A DNA stretch of 64,000 nucleotides. It comes from Entomortierella parvispora (lineage: Eukaryota; Mortierellomycota; Mortierellomycetes; Mortierellales; Mortierellaceae). Of this stretch, positions 35,722 through 47,330 are shown one piece after another; position 1 is the stretch's first letter, and each line of letters opens with the position of its first letter. A program made the translations under genes and the position numbers. The stretch is taken from assembly GCA_963573315.1 (NCBI GenBank), contig OY752141.1, positions 1,550,001-1,614,000 on the forward strand, given 5' to 3'. Below the pieces are notes generated by a model, which saw nothing but the letters and a program-made list of their open reading frames with translations, did not search any database and had not been told where the DNA came from.

Positions 35722-37942
35722 ATGGACCAATACTATCAGCAGCAGAAGGGCCAACAGAACCGAAAAGGTCAGCGACAACAGGGACAACAGGTGCAGCCGG
35801 GACAGCAAGAGCAGCAAGCACAACAGTGGCAATTCCAGCAGCAACACCAAGAATACGCGCAGCAATACTATGGGCAACAGCAACAGCAGTATACTCAGCA
35901 GTATGATGCTGCAGCTCATCAGGCCTATTATGAACAATACCAACAATATTACGCCCAGCAGCAACAATACCAACCGCATCAACGGCAAGCGCACGTGGGT
36001 GCGACCCCAAACACAACTCTAGCTGCTCTAGCCTCGGCTCTGCCTCCTTCCTACGACACGCCATTGCCCACAGCTCGCTCCAAGTCTGGATCGAATACTG
36101 CAAACCAATCATCCAACAACCCCCTTGCTCAAATCCAGGCCCAATACCAATCGTCCATGCAAATTGGCGCAGCTGCCGCATCTGCTGCTACTGCAGCACT
36201 TTTTAAATCAGGTTATTCTTCCCAGGCTGACGTGGCACCGTCGTTTGGACCAACAACAGCTCCTACCGGAATGACCAAGAATGAGACTTCCGAGCCAGGA
36301 CTCAATGATATGAAGCGGAAAGCAGATCTTAGCTCCTCTTCCGTAGCGACAGAAACGGACTGGTATTCGACCTATAAGACTCCAAGCGCCCAGGAAAGAA
36401 AGGCGGCTCTATCAGCCACACCGCCGCCCAGACCTGCGCTGCCTCCAAAACCACAAATTACCATGAACGGCCCAAAGAGCAGCCGGAACCAACGAGGAGG
36501 CAAAGGCAACCACAACAATAGACAGGAGAAACAGACAAAGGTTTCCACGGAAGAGCAAGATGATTCCGATTCCGGATTTCATTGTGATGCCTGCGACGTG
36601 ACCTTCCATGAAGAAGATAAACTCAAAGTGCACATCGCGGCTCATCGATCTTGTTCCGATTGTGCGTACAAGGCATCTCCAAGTTTAGTTCGTGAACACC
36701 AAAAGTTGACCCATGGATCCCAGAAGGAGGAAGACGAAGCGGAATCTTCAACACAAGCTACACCAACAACAAAAAAGCTAGATTCTGGATCAGCTCGCCA
36801 AAATCCTGTAGTAGCGAAGAAGCAACAGCTGTCTAATCAAAACTTGATTCATCCATTGGCGCCAAAGTTGAATACACCAGAGGATATTGCAGCCTGGATC
36901 GCCCAACGACGGAAACAATGGCCAACGGAATCGAACATTCAAAAAAAGGTAGCTATCGCTGTTTTTATCTTCTGTGAGGAATCCATGTGCAGAAATCAAA
37001 TACATAGAGTAGACTAATTTCTTTTTTTTTTTTTTTTTTTTTTTATAAAAAAAGGAACAAGAGCGTCAGGAAATGATTGCAAAGGGTCAGATTGTAGAAG
37101 ATCCATCAAAAGGGAAGAATGGATTCGACAAAAAGAACAAGAATAACAACAACAGTGACAACAATAGAAAACTAACCTGGAAACAGAGACAAGAGGAAGC
37201 AAGGGCTCAAAAGCGGATCAAAATGGAGACCGAAGGAGCTGTGGAGGGCGCAGTGGCCAACAACATGGATGGATCAATGTCGCAAACATTAGGAGCCAAC
37301 GAGACCGGAGATGCAGAGGAGGATGATGACGAAGACATGGATCCTGAGAAGGACGCCATCACATCCAAGGACCCTACAGTCATGGGCAAAGTTTTGCTCC
37401 CTAGTGAACGCGCTACCCGACCTAAAAGAGCGTGCAGATACTTTTTGAAGGGGACTTGTCATAAAGGCGAGAGATGTTCTTGGTCGCACGATGCAACGTT
37501 GGCAGTACGTGACTTTTTCCTATGCCGGTTACAGAGTACATGCGACAGGGGCGGCTGCAACCTTTATGATAGCTAATTCTTTCTATGCACCTCCGTAACA
37601 ATAGGCCAAGGTTCAAAAGAGTGTTCAAGCGTCAGTTAAAGCAGAGATATTCCGCACACGTCCATCATTACTGCAGATGGTAAGAGTCTATCCTAGAGTG
37701 TTTTCATTCTTTTCTTCTCCATGGGCATTTCATTCGTTGTCCTCATGTTGACCGGTTGATGTTATGTTGTTGACTCGTTTTCATCTCTTTAATAGCTGCT
37801 TTCTGGAGAGATCAAACAAGAAAAAAATGTTCTTCTGGAGGCCATACGCTTTATTATTGACAACAACTTTTTTGAAAAGCAAGAACCGGGGGGTGTTCTC
37901 GTTCAGGAAATTGCAATCGACACTAGCATGGATCTATCATAA
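35722..37942 (+). CDS. NUFIP1-like zinc-finger protein (box C/D snoRNP assembly)
   Basis: Four exons: 35722-36948, 37055-37504, 37605-37679 and 37796-37942 (632 residues). The N-terminal 130 residues are Gln/Tyr-rich. A C2H2 finger (FHCDACDVTFHEEDKLKVH) and a second Cys/His pair (CSDCAYKASPSLVREHQKLT) follow. Next is the conserved NUFIP1 segment (TPEDIAAWIAQRRKQWPTES, NIQKK then EQERQ). A basic KR-rich stretch, an acidic patch and a CCCH finger (CRYFLKGTCHKGERCSWSH) close the recognisable part. NUFIP1/Rsa1 proteins bridge snoRNP core proteins to the R2TP chaperone. Fungal and animal homologues with a CCCH finger are known in the family (from general knowledge). A 23-nt T tract lies before the exon 2 acceptor. 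Confidence 0.85.
37022..37044. repeat. Poly-T tract in intron 1 of the NUFIP1-like gene
   Basis: An uninterrupted run of 23 T, followed by TATAAAAAAAG, where AAAG gives the acceptor at 37054. Confidence 0.9.
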
Positions 37943-38283
37943 ACCTTTACACCTAGAAAAATTGATGTTACTGTTCAATGATCTTTGTCTTCCCTTTTTC
38001 TAAGTGACGGCCCCTTCACGCGTGGTCTACCCAAGAAACGCGTCCTGAACGCGTTAACTTGTTTTGTGCCTGAACATGAACATTGTCCAAATATGTGTTT
38101 GTGTTGTGGATCGATAACAAGAAAATCGAAAAAGGTACTGGAGAGCAGAAAAAGATGTGGCTCACCCTTGTGTCCAGCGGAACGCCCACTTCCTTTTTGT
38201 CTTCCCCACGCTGTCACGTTGTCTCACCATCTCTTCGACAACCCCCCTTCATTCCTCCTTTTGGGCCAACCACTCTTCCAATC
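37943..38283. other. Intergenic region between NUFIP1-like and EH genes
   Basis: About 340 bp between same-strand genes. No feature is seen beyond an A/T-poor promoter of the EH gene. Confidence 0.4.
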
Positions 38284-41200
38284 ATGCCAGCCAATCTTCC
38301 CGGCGCTAACACCCGGCGACTCCGTAGGAATCCCACTGTTGAGACTTGGTCCGCGTAATTGATTCGCCTGTTGTCCTGACTGATTCCTTTTCATGTCATT
38401 GCTCAATTGTACGAATGTATACCCTGCTGTCCATTAGCCATCACTTTGACTGCGCAAGAAAAACCGTACTATGACGAGCTCTGGGCAGAGGCCGACTCAA
38501 CGCAGGAGGGCTTTCTCTCCCGAGGCGCTGCTATGGCCTTTTTCAGAAAGAGTGGACTCGACAACACTGCAGTTGAAGCGGTATTTTGTTTTTGTTTTCC
38601 GAAGAACAGGGACAAATTGTCCACACAACACGGTTCCATGCCTGTGTTAACACTCTAAACCGTTCCGGGTGTCTGCTTCCTTTGTTAGGTTTGGGGCCTG
38701 GCCGATACAGAGAAACACGGAGTTCTCGGTCGAAATGGCTTCAATGTCGCTCTGCGAGTAATCGGTCATAGACAAGCTGCATCCTCGCCGAGCTCCTTCG
38801 TGCCTGCAACCGTGCGTAAGTAAAAGGAAGAGTAGACCACACCAAAGAAGAGATACATCGTATCATACATGACTCGAGTAATTCTACCTTCAGGAAAGAA
38901 GAGGCACTTGGTTTCTTTGCTGACTTCTTTTCTCGCGCCATCCTAGCGGGCCCCTTGCCCCGGTTCGAAAACACGAAGGCGACAAACAAGACTATTCATG
39001 CGCGAGTGAGCGATAATTGGTCCAACCAAGATTTGCTGTATTGCCAGATTACTTTTCAGAATCTTGGGCCCACGGACGGCTGGGTGAGGAGTAACATCGC
39101 CAAGGAGAGCTTTTTGATGACGGGATTGTCTCAGGCTACCCTTAATCGAATCTGGTAAGCAGAACGATCGCTCGCTGTGGATAAGCAGGAGTCTGATGAA
39201 AGGATAGGGCAAATCTCTAACACGCATATATCCTTTTTCTTCCTCAGGCAGCTTGCGGACCGTTCAAAGATTGACAAGTTAAACCTCTTTGACTTCACGG
39301 TGGCGCACTATTATATCAAATTGGTTTTGTACGGGGCAACAGAGTTGCCTGAGACTGTCCCGCAGGAAGTCCTGGAAGCCTGCAAACATGCTCCTGGTTC
39401 TTCCGCTACGCAGCTCCCAGGACCATCATCCCAGTCAACTGCACTTCCCGTTCACAACACTACGGACTATATCGGTGTCTACAACAACATCTACGATGGC
39501 GCTCTGGCTCAGGAGAAGCAGCGGGAGGATGATCTCCTAAAGGTCTTCAAAGAGGCGGAGAAACAACAAGCCAAAGATGCTGAGCAGATAACAAAAATGT
39601 TCGAAGAAGCTGGAAAGGAGCAGGACAGAGAGACTGAGCGATTGACAAAAATCTACCCGGATGCAAACGAGAAACAAGGGGAGGCAGGGTTGAAGCAGGA
39701 CCAAGGCACTCAACAGTCTGGAGGCGAATTGGCAGTGAAAATCGCAACATTTCAGGAAAGCCTCGCACTGCTACAGGATCAGTACAAGCAGCAGCTGTCG
39801 GTTGTGAAGGGCCAGGCGCAAGCAACGATGTATTCAAACCTGATGATGTCGACACAACTATCTGGTGGAATCGGTGGAAACTTTGCAGCTGGTGCATTGG
39901 TGATGCAAACGAACAGTCTACAGCAAACAGGCTACCAAAATCAAATGGCTGCCATCATACAGGCCTGTTCTGACCACCAGCAAAGTGACTATGCTCAACT
40001 TTTGAGAGATATTGCACCATATCCAGAGTCTAAATCGGACCATTATCAAAAGATACTTCAAGAGATTCGTGATAGCATGCACAGGGTCATTTTTGGATCA
40101 GATAACAGTCAAACAGCGCCAACTGCAGAAAAGCCTGAGCCAACTGCTCTAAAGCCTGAGCCAGCTATTTTAAAGCCTGAGCCAGATGTTGTAAAGCCTG
40201 AGCCAACTGTTGTAAAACCTGAGCCAGATTCTCAGCCATTGACGCCTGCGTCTACGATCGTTGCCCCTGAGCCACTATCCAGTGCCCCAGTGCCCCTTGC
40301 TTCGGATCATGGCGTACACCCAACATATCCAGGGCAGCAACCTCTCCACCAGCAGTTTTCAACCAATCCTGCAGACTACGTGCAAAGGCCTGTTCAGTAT
40401 TCAGTCAATCCTGCAGACTACGTGCAAAGACCTGTTCAGTACTCGGTCAATCCTGCAGACTACGTTTTACCCCAGCAACAGCAGCAAACATACTCTACAA
40501 ATCCTGCAGACTACCTTCGACCGCAGCAGCAGCAGCAACAACAACAGTCGGCGTATATGACCAATACTGCCGCCTACAGCAGACCCCACCCTCGGCAGTC
40601 CTTTTCGGCCGATCCATTTGATCTGCTTAAGAAATATCTCAAGCCTCAACTCTACACCACCGACCCCAACAGGTACAACACCCAGTATTTGACAGACCCA
40701 AACCAGCATCTAGTTCGACCTCAGCCGCATCATCAGCCTCCTTCAGCGGACCCCAACCAGTACGTGGTTCGACCTCAGCCACTGCCGTCACATCCAACCC
40801 CGCAGCCTGGGTATCACCCCCAGTCGCCGCCTCCGCTGTCCCCCTCACAGCCAGGGCAATACCAGCCGCACCAGAATTTTCACTACCCTCCAGTTACCTA
40901 CACAGCGCAAACGATATACTCTCCCCAACAGCAACAGGCGCACCAACCTCAGACACAAACAGTTTATCCGCCACAGCCGCAATCGCAGGCAGTGTACCCT
41001 CCCCAGAACCTTCAGGCTCCACCACAACCTCAGCCTGGCTATCCTCCGCAGAAGCAATCCTCGCAGCCGCAGCCTCAGCAACTTTCTCAACCTGTTTATC
41101 CTCCACAGCAGCAGCAACAGCAGCAGCAGCAATTCTACCCGGCTCAACCTTCACCCTATGCGTCTCCTTCATCCCTGACGTATGTTCCTCCTTCACCAAT

Positions 41201-41744
41201 AACGTCTTCAGCTGGCCTCCCACCACCCCCGCAATACGAATTGATTGACAATAATAAGATCTGGAGACCACAGGCTGCTGATCCAGGATTGCCGCTGCAA
41301 TATCAAGCGCCACCTGTCTCGGATTCCAAGGCACCCATAACCCCGACCTCGCCTGCTAATGGCCAACAACAACAGCTCTCGCCCAGAGCTCCGCCCTCTC
41401 GTTCTGGGAACCCTCAAGATAGATATTCATATACATCTGCACCTTCGTCACCCATGGCCTCATCCGCGTCGGTTACAGGGCTCGAAAACTCTTTTAGCTC
41501 TCTTGGAATCTCCAAGGATAATGCCCATCATGCATCATCGCAGGTAAGTAAAAAGAGCATGAACTATAGTGCCTGCCAACCATATTGAGAACTAATATCA
41601 AACCCTCCAAACCCTTCAAACCAGGCCTCGATCCCCCCACCTTTACCCAGCAGAGCTCCTCAGTACCGTGAACCGGTACCTATGGATCCCCAACGAGTGC
41701 GCGCACCGCAAGTATACCAGCCGCAATATTACCCGGGGCCTTAA
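38284..41744 (+). CDS. Two-EH-domain, Gln/Pro-rich endocytic scaffold (Ede1/Pan1-like)
   Basis: Six exons: 38284-38323, 38438-38580, 38689-38815, 38947-39154, 39248-41543 and 41625-41744 (977 residues). Exon 1 encodes only MPANLPGANTRRL plus one base; exon 4's acceptor is the less certain one. EH domain 1 is at about residues 17-90 (YYDELWAEADSTQEGFLSR, VWGLADTEKHGVLGRNGFNV). EH domain 2 is at about 110-210 (SFLMTGLSQATLNRIWQLAD, KLNLFDFTVAHYYI). A charged coiled coil (about 230-310) and a helical segment follow. After that come KPEP repeats, NPADY/DPNQY repeats and a long Gln/Pro-rich tail. EH domains bind NPF peptides in endocytic adaptors. The tail is rich in NPxxY-like rather than NPF motifs. 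Role at the plasma membrane is inferred. Confidence 0.8.
40363..40514 (+). repeat. NPADY peptide repeats in the EH protein tail
   Basis: AATCCTGCAGACTAC-type units encode NPADY four times, separated by VQRPVQYSV-like spacers, and a decayed NTAAY follows. Downstream DPNRY, DPNQH and DPNQY continue the theme. An earlier KPEP run (40131-40230) is a separate short tandem repeat. Confidence 0.85.
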
Positions 41745-42320
41745 AGCAGCTGTCCGCTGTCGTCGGCTGATCTTGTTGGTCTCCGGTTTGTTTTTACTTG
41801 CTCCGGAAATTGGATACAGAGTGAACTTGGCTGTGGAGAAGTCAAAGTCCACTGGACCGTCGAACAATAAAGTGTGCAGGAACACAGAGACTCTGCTTGG
41901 AATGTGGTTGTTCACGTTGCACGACCCAAACAATCGCAACAGCGAGAATGGACGGGTGCGCATTGGCCCAAGACACCGCCCAAGTTTGTGTCCAGATGAG
42001 AGCATGGCACCAGACTGATGAAACAGGAAGCAAGCTGGCCAGGAGGACTGCAGCCGTTGTCTTCTGTTGACTTATGGGTTTTCTGGTTGTTCTCTGCGTT
42101 TCTCGCCCTTTCTTTCGCTTCCTTCCTGCCATCTGACTTCCCCTGTTTCCTTGACAGGCTCCACCCCGCACTCGCTCCCTCTTCGGCTGTGAAGCTGACC
42201 TTCACGCCTCCTTCACGCCTCTTTCACGCCTCTTTCACACCTCTTTCACGCCTCCTTCCTCCCTCCTCTCGGGTTCCCTCCTCCTCCCCTCTCCTGTTGC
42301 TCTTCGTCATCTACACTATA
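41745..42320. other. Promoter region of kelch receptor gene A
   Basis: About 575 bp between the EH protein stop and gene A. From about 42201 to 42256 there is a tandem decamer repeat (TTCACGCCTC-like, five copies) just before the ATG. The shared CGCGTCG element seen upstream of the other paralogues was not found here. Confidence 0.5.
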
Positions 42321-45035
42321 ATGACCCGTTTGTTTCAACGCACGCTCATCCACTCCGTCAAGCCTCTTTCCCTTCTACATCTCATCTTCCCGACAATCTC
42401 CCTATCCGCCTTAGCAATAACGCCGGTTGTTAGACCTCAATATGCGACAGCCAACGAAACTCTCTATATCCAAGGGGGGTCTGCGGATGGTGTAAATCCA
42501 AGCAACTTATTCTACTCCTTGAGTTTGTCAATACCCTGGAACGACACGGCCCCCCCGTGGGTTGCTCTTCCAGTCAACACCTCCGGGATACTGGCCCCAA
42601 CCTTATGGCAACGGACAATGTCATTGTCAGCGGACAACAGTCAACTGGTCATCTGGGATTTGACTGGTACGCCATCGACCATGTTCAATATCTCGAGTAC
42701 GAGTTGGGTAGACAAAATTCTTCCGGTAGTTCAAAACAGTGGTGTGGGCCAAACAGCCTTGATTGACCCAAACAGCTCCGGCCTTGGGACGTACTATGTA
42801 CCAAATGGTTGCCCCGTGGTAAATTCACCTCCTAGCGCGAACTCGACATGGTCCATGTGTAAATTCGACATGAACGTCCTCAACAGCAACATCACCACCA
42901 TACCAATGCTGAGCGATGGGATGCCAAGCAAGGTTCTATACTATTCTTTTGTATACTCAGTCTCGCGCAACACGTTCCTTCTTTACGGAGGTGTTGGAGA
43001 CAATCAAGTGGCCAATCCCAATCTATTCGAGTTCAATTCGACTAAGGTGGCTTGGGAAAAGCTTGTAAGTTGTCCTTTCTGAATCTAGTATCATATGGAA
43101 GGGTTGTCACGAATCCAACAAATCTGACTCTTTCTTTTTGTTTGTCAATCGTTGATATCCAACAACTTGGAATAAAGCAAGCGACGGGAGATACGCCAGG
43201 GGATATCAATTCCCATTGCATGGTGCAGAGTAACGCCCTTGTCATGAACGTGATTTCAACGGAAGTATAATCCTCACTCTGACAGGTTCTAACCACCTGC
43301 TCTCGTCTATTCTCAATAGCGACCGACGGAACAAAGATGATTGTGTTTGGGGGAGTCAGCACCGCGAACTTGGCGTCATCGAGGTTGCATATTCTTTTCC
43401 TGAACCAGAGCAACCCGAACAACCTAACTTGGACTCAAGGAGCTGACGCAGGAGCTGGAAACGCCAGATACGGACATGCCTGTGCCATCAATGGCAACAG
43501 CTTTATTGTATGGGGAGGTAAGGAATCCTCTCGGATCATAGAACAACAATAACAACTCCTCTAGATACATACTAAGAGAATCTGCTATCCTTTCACGGTC
43601 ATTAGGTCAACAAAATTCGGCGACGATAATGAGTAGCACGCCACTAATCTACAACATCCCAGCCAACGAATGGGTTCACAACTTTGTTGTTTCTCAGTCC
43701 CTACCTTCCTCCTCACCAACGATGTTGACTCTGCGACAGACGGCACCAGCAGCCTCTTCCAACAGCAGCGCTCAACCTGCTTCACAAGGAAGACCTTTTA
43801 ATATTGGGATCATCATTGGTTGTGCTGTTGGCGGAGTTGTCATCATTGCGGCGGTTGGGTACATGTTTTACAGGCGACATAGGAATGCAAAGTTGGAATA
43901 CTATGACTTCCCACCACTTCCACCGCTAGGAGAAGAGGATATGGAACATTTCAGGGTCTTCAGGAAAAAAGGTCTCGTTGGCTGGGACGACGACGACACC
44001 TCAATGTACGACGACAGTGACAGCAAAGACTTTACGGACAAAAGTGTAGCTCTATCCAAGAAGGCGACCAAGAAAGGTCAATTCTCTTCCCCCTCCCTAG
44101 AGACTTCCTCCACGTCCACGCTAGTCTTACCACAACCACAGCCACCGCCACCAACCTGCCGTAAAAAGAGGTCCAAAGGGTTGTCAGAGCGCGAGTATCC
44201 ATCGGTCGTCACGGTCACACATCGCCTCTTGACAGAAGATTCTCAGGAGAGTCCCAAGTCGCGTCGCAAGCCAATGTCACAGCACTCTAGTCTTTCTACT
44301 GCCAGCAGTCCGTCCACGTTAAACAACTCAATCGCGTCTGTGGTGTCGTCGTCGACGTTGCCATCACCAACCAAAGTTACTGTAAAAAAAGTATCCGACA
44401 TATTATCGACGCCGATACCGTCCCATCAGGTCCATTCTAAAGGCCGTAGCAGGATGACGCCCTTGAAGACTCCAACTAGCAGTTCGATCGTCCCCTCTAC
44501 CCGTCACTCTCCTCAATACGTTCCTATAGGGTATGAGGGTCTTGATATCTGGAGAGACTGCGGTCAAGAGGGTGCCCGCAGTCCACAGTTGAGTGGGCCA
44601 ACACATGAAACGAGCCCTGCAGCCTGGATGGCGATGATGAATACAAAGAAGGACTGCGGCCAAGAGGGTGTCCGCAGCCCACAGTTGAGTGGGCCAACAC
44701 ATGAAACGAGCCCTGCAGCCTGGATGGCGATGATGAATACAAAGAAGGACTACGGCCAAGAGGGAGTCCGCAGTCCACAGTTGAGTGGGCCAACACATGA
44801 AACGAGCCCCGCAGCCTGGATGGCGATGATGAATACAACTCGCACAGTCAACGATACGTCCCAAAGCGTGACCTACCGTGTCAACTCACCCCAAACGACA
44901 CAAGTAATCGAATTGAATAGTCTTAATAGTAATAGCAGCGGGGAGGTCAGTGGCCACAGAACGTATCACCCAACTAAGCCTAGACGGCACCAAGTTCGGT
45001 CAGAGAGGCCGGATCAGGAGCCAAAAATAAAATGA
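42321..45035 (+). CDS. Kelch-type single-pass membrane receptor, paralogue A
   Basis: Exons 42321-43064, 43178-43229, 43320-43517 and 43606-45035 give 807 residues. An N-terminal hydrophobic signal (LIFPTISLSALA) precedes a kelch/galactose-oxidase-like propeller. Blade landmarks: YATANETLYIQGG, FYSLSLSIPWNDTAPPW, FVYSVSRNTFLLYGG, TKMIVFGGVST, GNARYGHACAINGNSFIVW and TPLIYNIPANEWVHNFV. A Ser/Thr-rich stalk, one helix at about residues 397-420 (IIIGCAVGGVVIIAAVGYMF) and YRRH stop-transfer residues follow. The tail of about 385 residues is disordered, with three copies of a 32-residue unit. Many N-x-S/T sites lie in the ectodomain. It lacks the C-terminal coiled coil seen in paralogues C-E. Ligand unknown. 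Confidence 0.8.
44556..44843 (+). repeat. Three tandem 96-bp units encoding a 32-residue tail repeat
   Basis: Units start at 44556, 44652 and 44748. Each encodes D-C/Y-GQEG-V/A-RSPQLSGPTHE followed by TSPAAWMAMMN. DNA identity between units is very high, so the triplication is recent. The same motif occurs once in each paralogue. Confidence 0.95.
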
Positions 45036-45439
45036 AAGACATGACAAGAATTGAACCAAGTCAACGTTGTTCTTGGCTTGTCAAACAGAAAGAGTGTGGG
45101 TTGCGGTTTTGATGTTCAGATTGTGCTCAAGCAAAAAAAAAAAAATGGGGTCAAAAAAGAGCCGCTGAAACATGGAAAGATCAAAAGCGGATCTCATATT
45201 GTGCCCTTCCGACCATCTCTCTCCACTCCTCCTCCACCACTATCGCCCGCCACTTGGGCTTTTGGATCCGTGGCCATCTGGATCTCTGAATGTCTCTTGC
45301 CGTGATCGATTCAACGCTGCTTCCTCATCCTTCCCCTTTTCCCATTTACATTTGTTGTGATGATGTCTTTGATCCATCGTACGGTCAGCTTTGCATTTCG
45401 CGTCCTACCTTTCATTTTGGTCAGTTTTTACCCAAGTCA

Positions 45440-46640
45440 TTCGGCCACTTTCAACTTGCGACATTGAATGGCACCCTCTACAATAAGGGTGAACCGCTAA
45501 TCGGCAATAGGAGCATTCTGTATTCTATTCCTTGAGCCTGCCAAAGTCTTGTAACAACACAGCACCGCCATGAAAAAACACTCCTTATTTCGTGTCCATG
45601 ATGACCATTGCGAACAGGGGCACTCTTCTCTATGGCAGCCTGGATATGTCTGCGAATATCACGGTACGGCACATGTGAAAATACAACCTGGACGGCGTGA
45701 TCCGGTTGGAGGAGGTAATCGATTGTCTACTTTGTGGTCAATACGACACTCGTTTTACGGAGGCATCAAATGCTATATTCGTTTGAATATGATACTGTTC
45801 TCAGCCGTGAGATGGCTGTCCAGAAGATACAAGGTCTTTCTCAAGGGACCTTAATTCCCATTGCATTGCGCAATGTAAGGAAAAAGAGAAGTGCTAGATT
45901 ATCCATACCTCCATCCTGGACCTTCCGTTTCATTTTATTGCATTAGAGAAGTGCAAGAATCTAGCCACATTATCTTCTCTCTGTCTCCAACGTCGACCGA
46001 AGGCTACAAGCTGCTCGTGTTTGGTGGCGTCCATGTCATGGAAAATGTCCTGGCCGCTATATCCAAGTGGCTTCATTATGTGAGTTCAAGAGTCGATGAA
46101 AGGGCAGACATATCTGGGTATGTCTGTGCCATAGTAGGAAAGCAGATTTTGTTTGCCTTGCCTTCCCTGGGAAAGAACAACACAGGGACAATGGACAGCA
46201 TGCAGCTGATTTTCGATCCATGACTTTGTAGCATGAGAGCCCCTCCCTTCTAGTATCACGGCAACAGCTACCTCAGACTTGACAAGCGCAACAGCCTCCT
46301 CCCAATATCCAACTCCTCCAGACCCAACAACTTTTCTTCACGTTGACAATGTCAGTATTGGCAATTGTGTCCAAGGATATACGGATAAGTGTCACCCTCA
46401 AACTCCAGCATATCCATTCCTCGCACCTGATCCAGGTCTGTGGACCCATATTCAGTCCTGTCGTCTCCAAGAAAAAACGTTAACGAGAGAAGATTTGCAA
46501 AAATACTCATAAAGTCAACCCTCCTCCTCCCCCCTCGCTCTCTCAATTCTCATCTTCACCCAAACCTGCATTAACATCAGTACATCCCAGACCGAAATGT
46601 GACATAAGCTATGCCGCTTGGATGTCAATGATGAGCGTAA
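45440..46640 (+). pseudogene. Decayed full-length kelch receptor copy between A and B
   Basis: Pieces in the right order match the array genes. ATLNGTLYNKG occurs near 45460 (compare GTLYIQGG). A remnant of FYGG and FEYDT is at 45755-45800. A 52-nt-exon remnant (GGACCTTAATTCCCATTGCA-like) is at about 45842-45870 with GTAAG after it. TSTEGYKLLVFGGV is near 45993. YAAWMSMM is at 46605-46630, corresponding to the SPAAWM tail motif. Frames are broken by stops and indels throughout. It shows that the ancestral copy had the same exon layout. Confidence 0.75.
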
Positions 46641-46918
46641 CTTACCTTGCCAGCAGTACGCGTCAGAAACATCACAACCCCGGTATATATATCTTATCCT
46701 AGGGACCTGCACTCGCTCGAACTTCTAGGATGTGGTAACAGTTGGGGATGTCGTCAAAATAAATAAAGTCTAGTTCAGAATCCTGGAGTTATCAAGTTGT
46801 TGGAAAGGGGGCTCTGAAGTGAGCGCTCGTTGTTTTCCCTCCACTGAGTCAATGGGTGAAAATGGGAGGAATGTGGTTGCGCTTGAGAAAACAAACGGCG
46901 AAGAACACACAAAGAAAA

Positions 46919-46925
46919 ACGCGTC
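46919..46925 (+). promoter_or_regulatory. MCB-like ACGCGTC upstream of paralogue B
   Basis: ACGCGTCG preceded by CACAAAGAAAA, about 410 bp before the ATG of B. The same context recurs before other array members. ACGCGT is the MluI cell-cycle-box core of budding yeast; binding here is inference. Confidence 0.35.
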
Positions 46926-47071
46926 GCCTCACCCAAATCTCAGGCGCGTGCATTTCGTTGTGCACAGAAAGACGCCTCGTCATAGAAGCTGAAACAGAAA
47001 GCATGTCCAGCAAGGAGGGTGGAAGGATGCGGACCATCCGCCGCGGGTTTTTACTCTTATCGCACCCCCTC

Positions 47072-47072
47072 C

Positions 47073-47134
<62 letters not shown>
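47072..47134. repeat. (CT)n microsatellite in the promoter or 5' UTR of paralogue B
   Basis: About 30 CT dinucleotides with one G interruption, about 200 bp before the ATG. Confidence 0.95.
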
Positions 47135-47136
<2 letters not shown>

Positions 47137-47330
47137 GCTTTCACCCAGACTTAACTTCCTTCTCCCACCTTCATCAGGGACTCATGAATGTCCTCCTCTC
47201 CGCCCTTTAAATGCCCCCCAACAGTTGACCTCCCTGCATTTATACCAAGTAATACCACCCATTGACTTCTTTCGATCACCTTCCTCAAGCTCTTCTGCCT
47301 CTCGCTCCCGTACTCCTTATTCACACTGCA

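Noticed and set aside
35687-36181. Long minus-strand frames opposite the Gln-rich part of the NUFIP1-like gene
   Set aside because: They are antisense shadows of CAG/CAA-rich coding DNA (Leu/Val/Cys-rich) with no conserved features.
38940-38960. tRNA B-box-like GGTTCGAAAA
   Set aside because: There is no matching A box or cloverleaf, and the sequence is coding (LPRFENTK) in the EH gene. No tRNA was found elsewhere by eye.
44403-44864. 153-codon minus-strand open frame with internal repeats
   Set aside because: It is the antisense shadow of the triplicated 96-bp unit in paralogue A, whose sense frame is continuous with the receptor.
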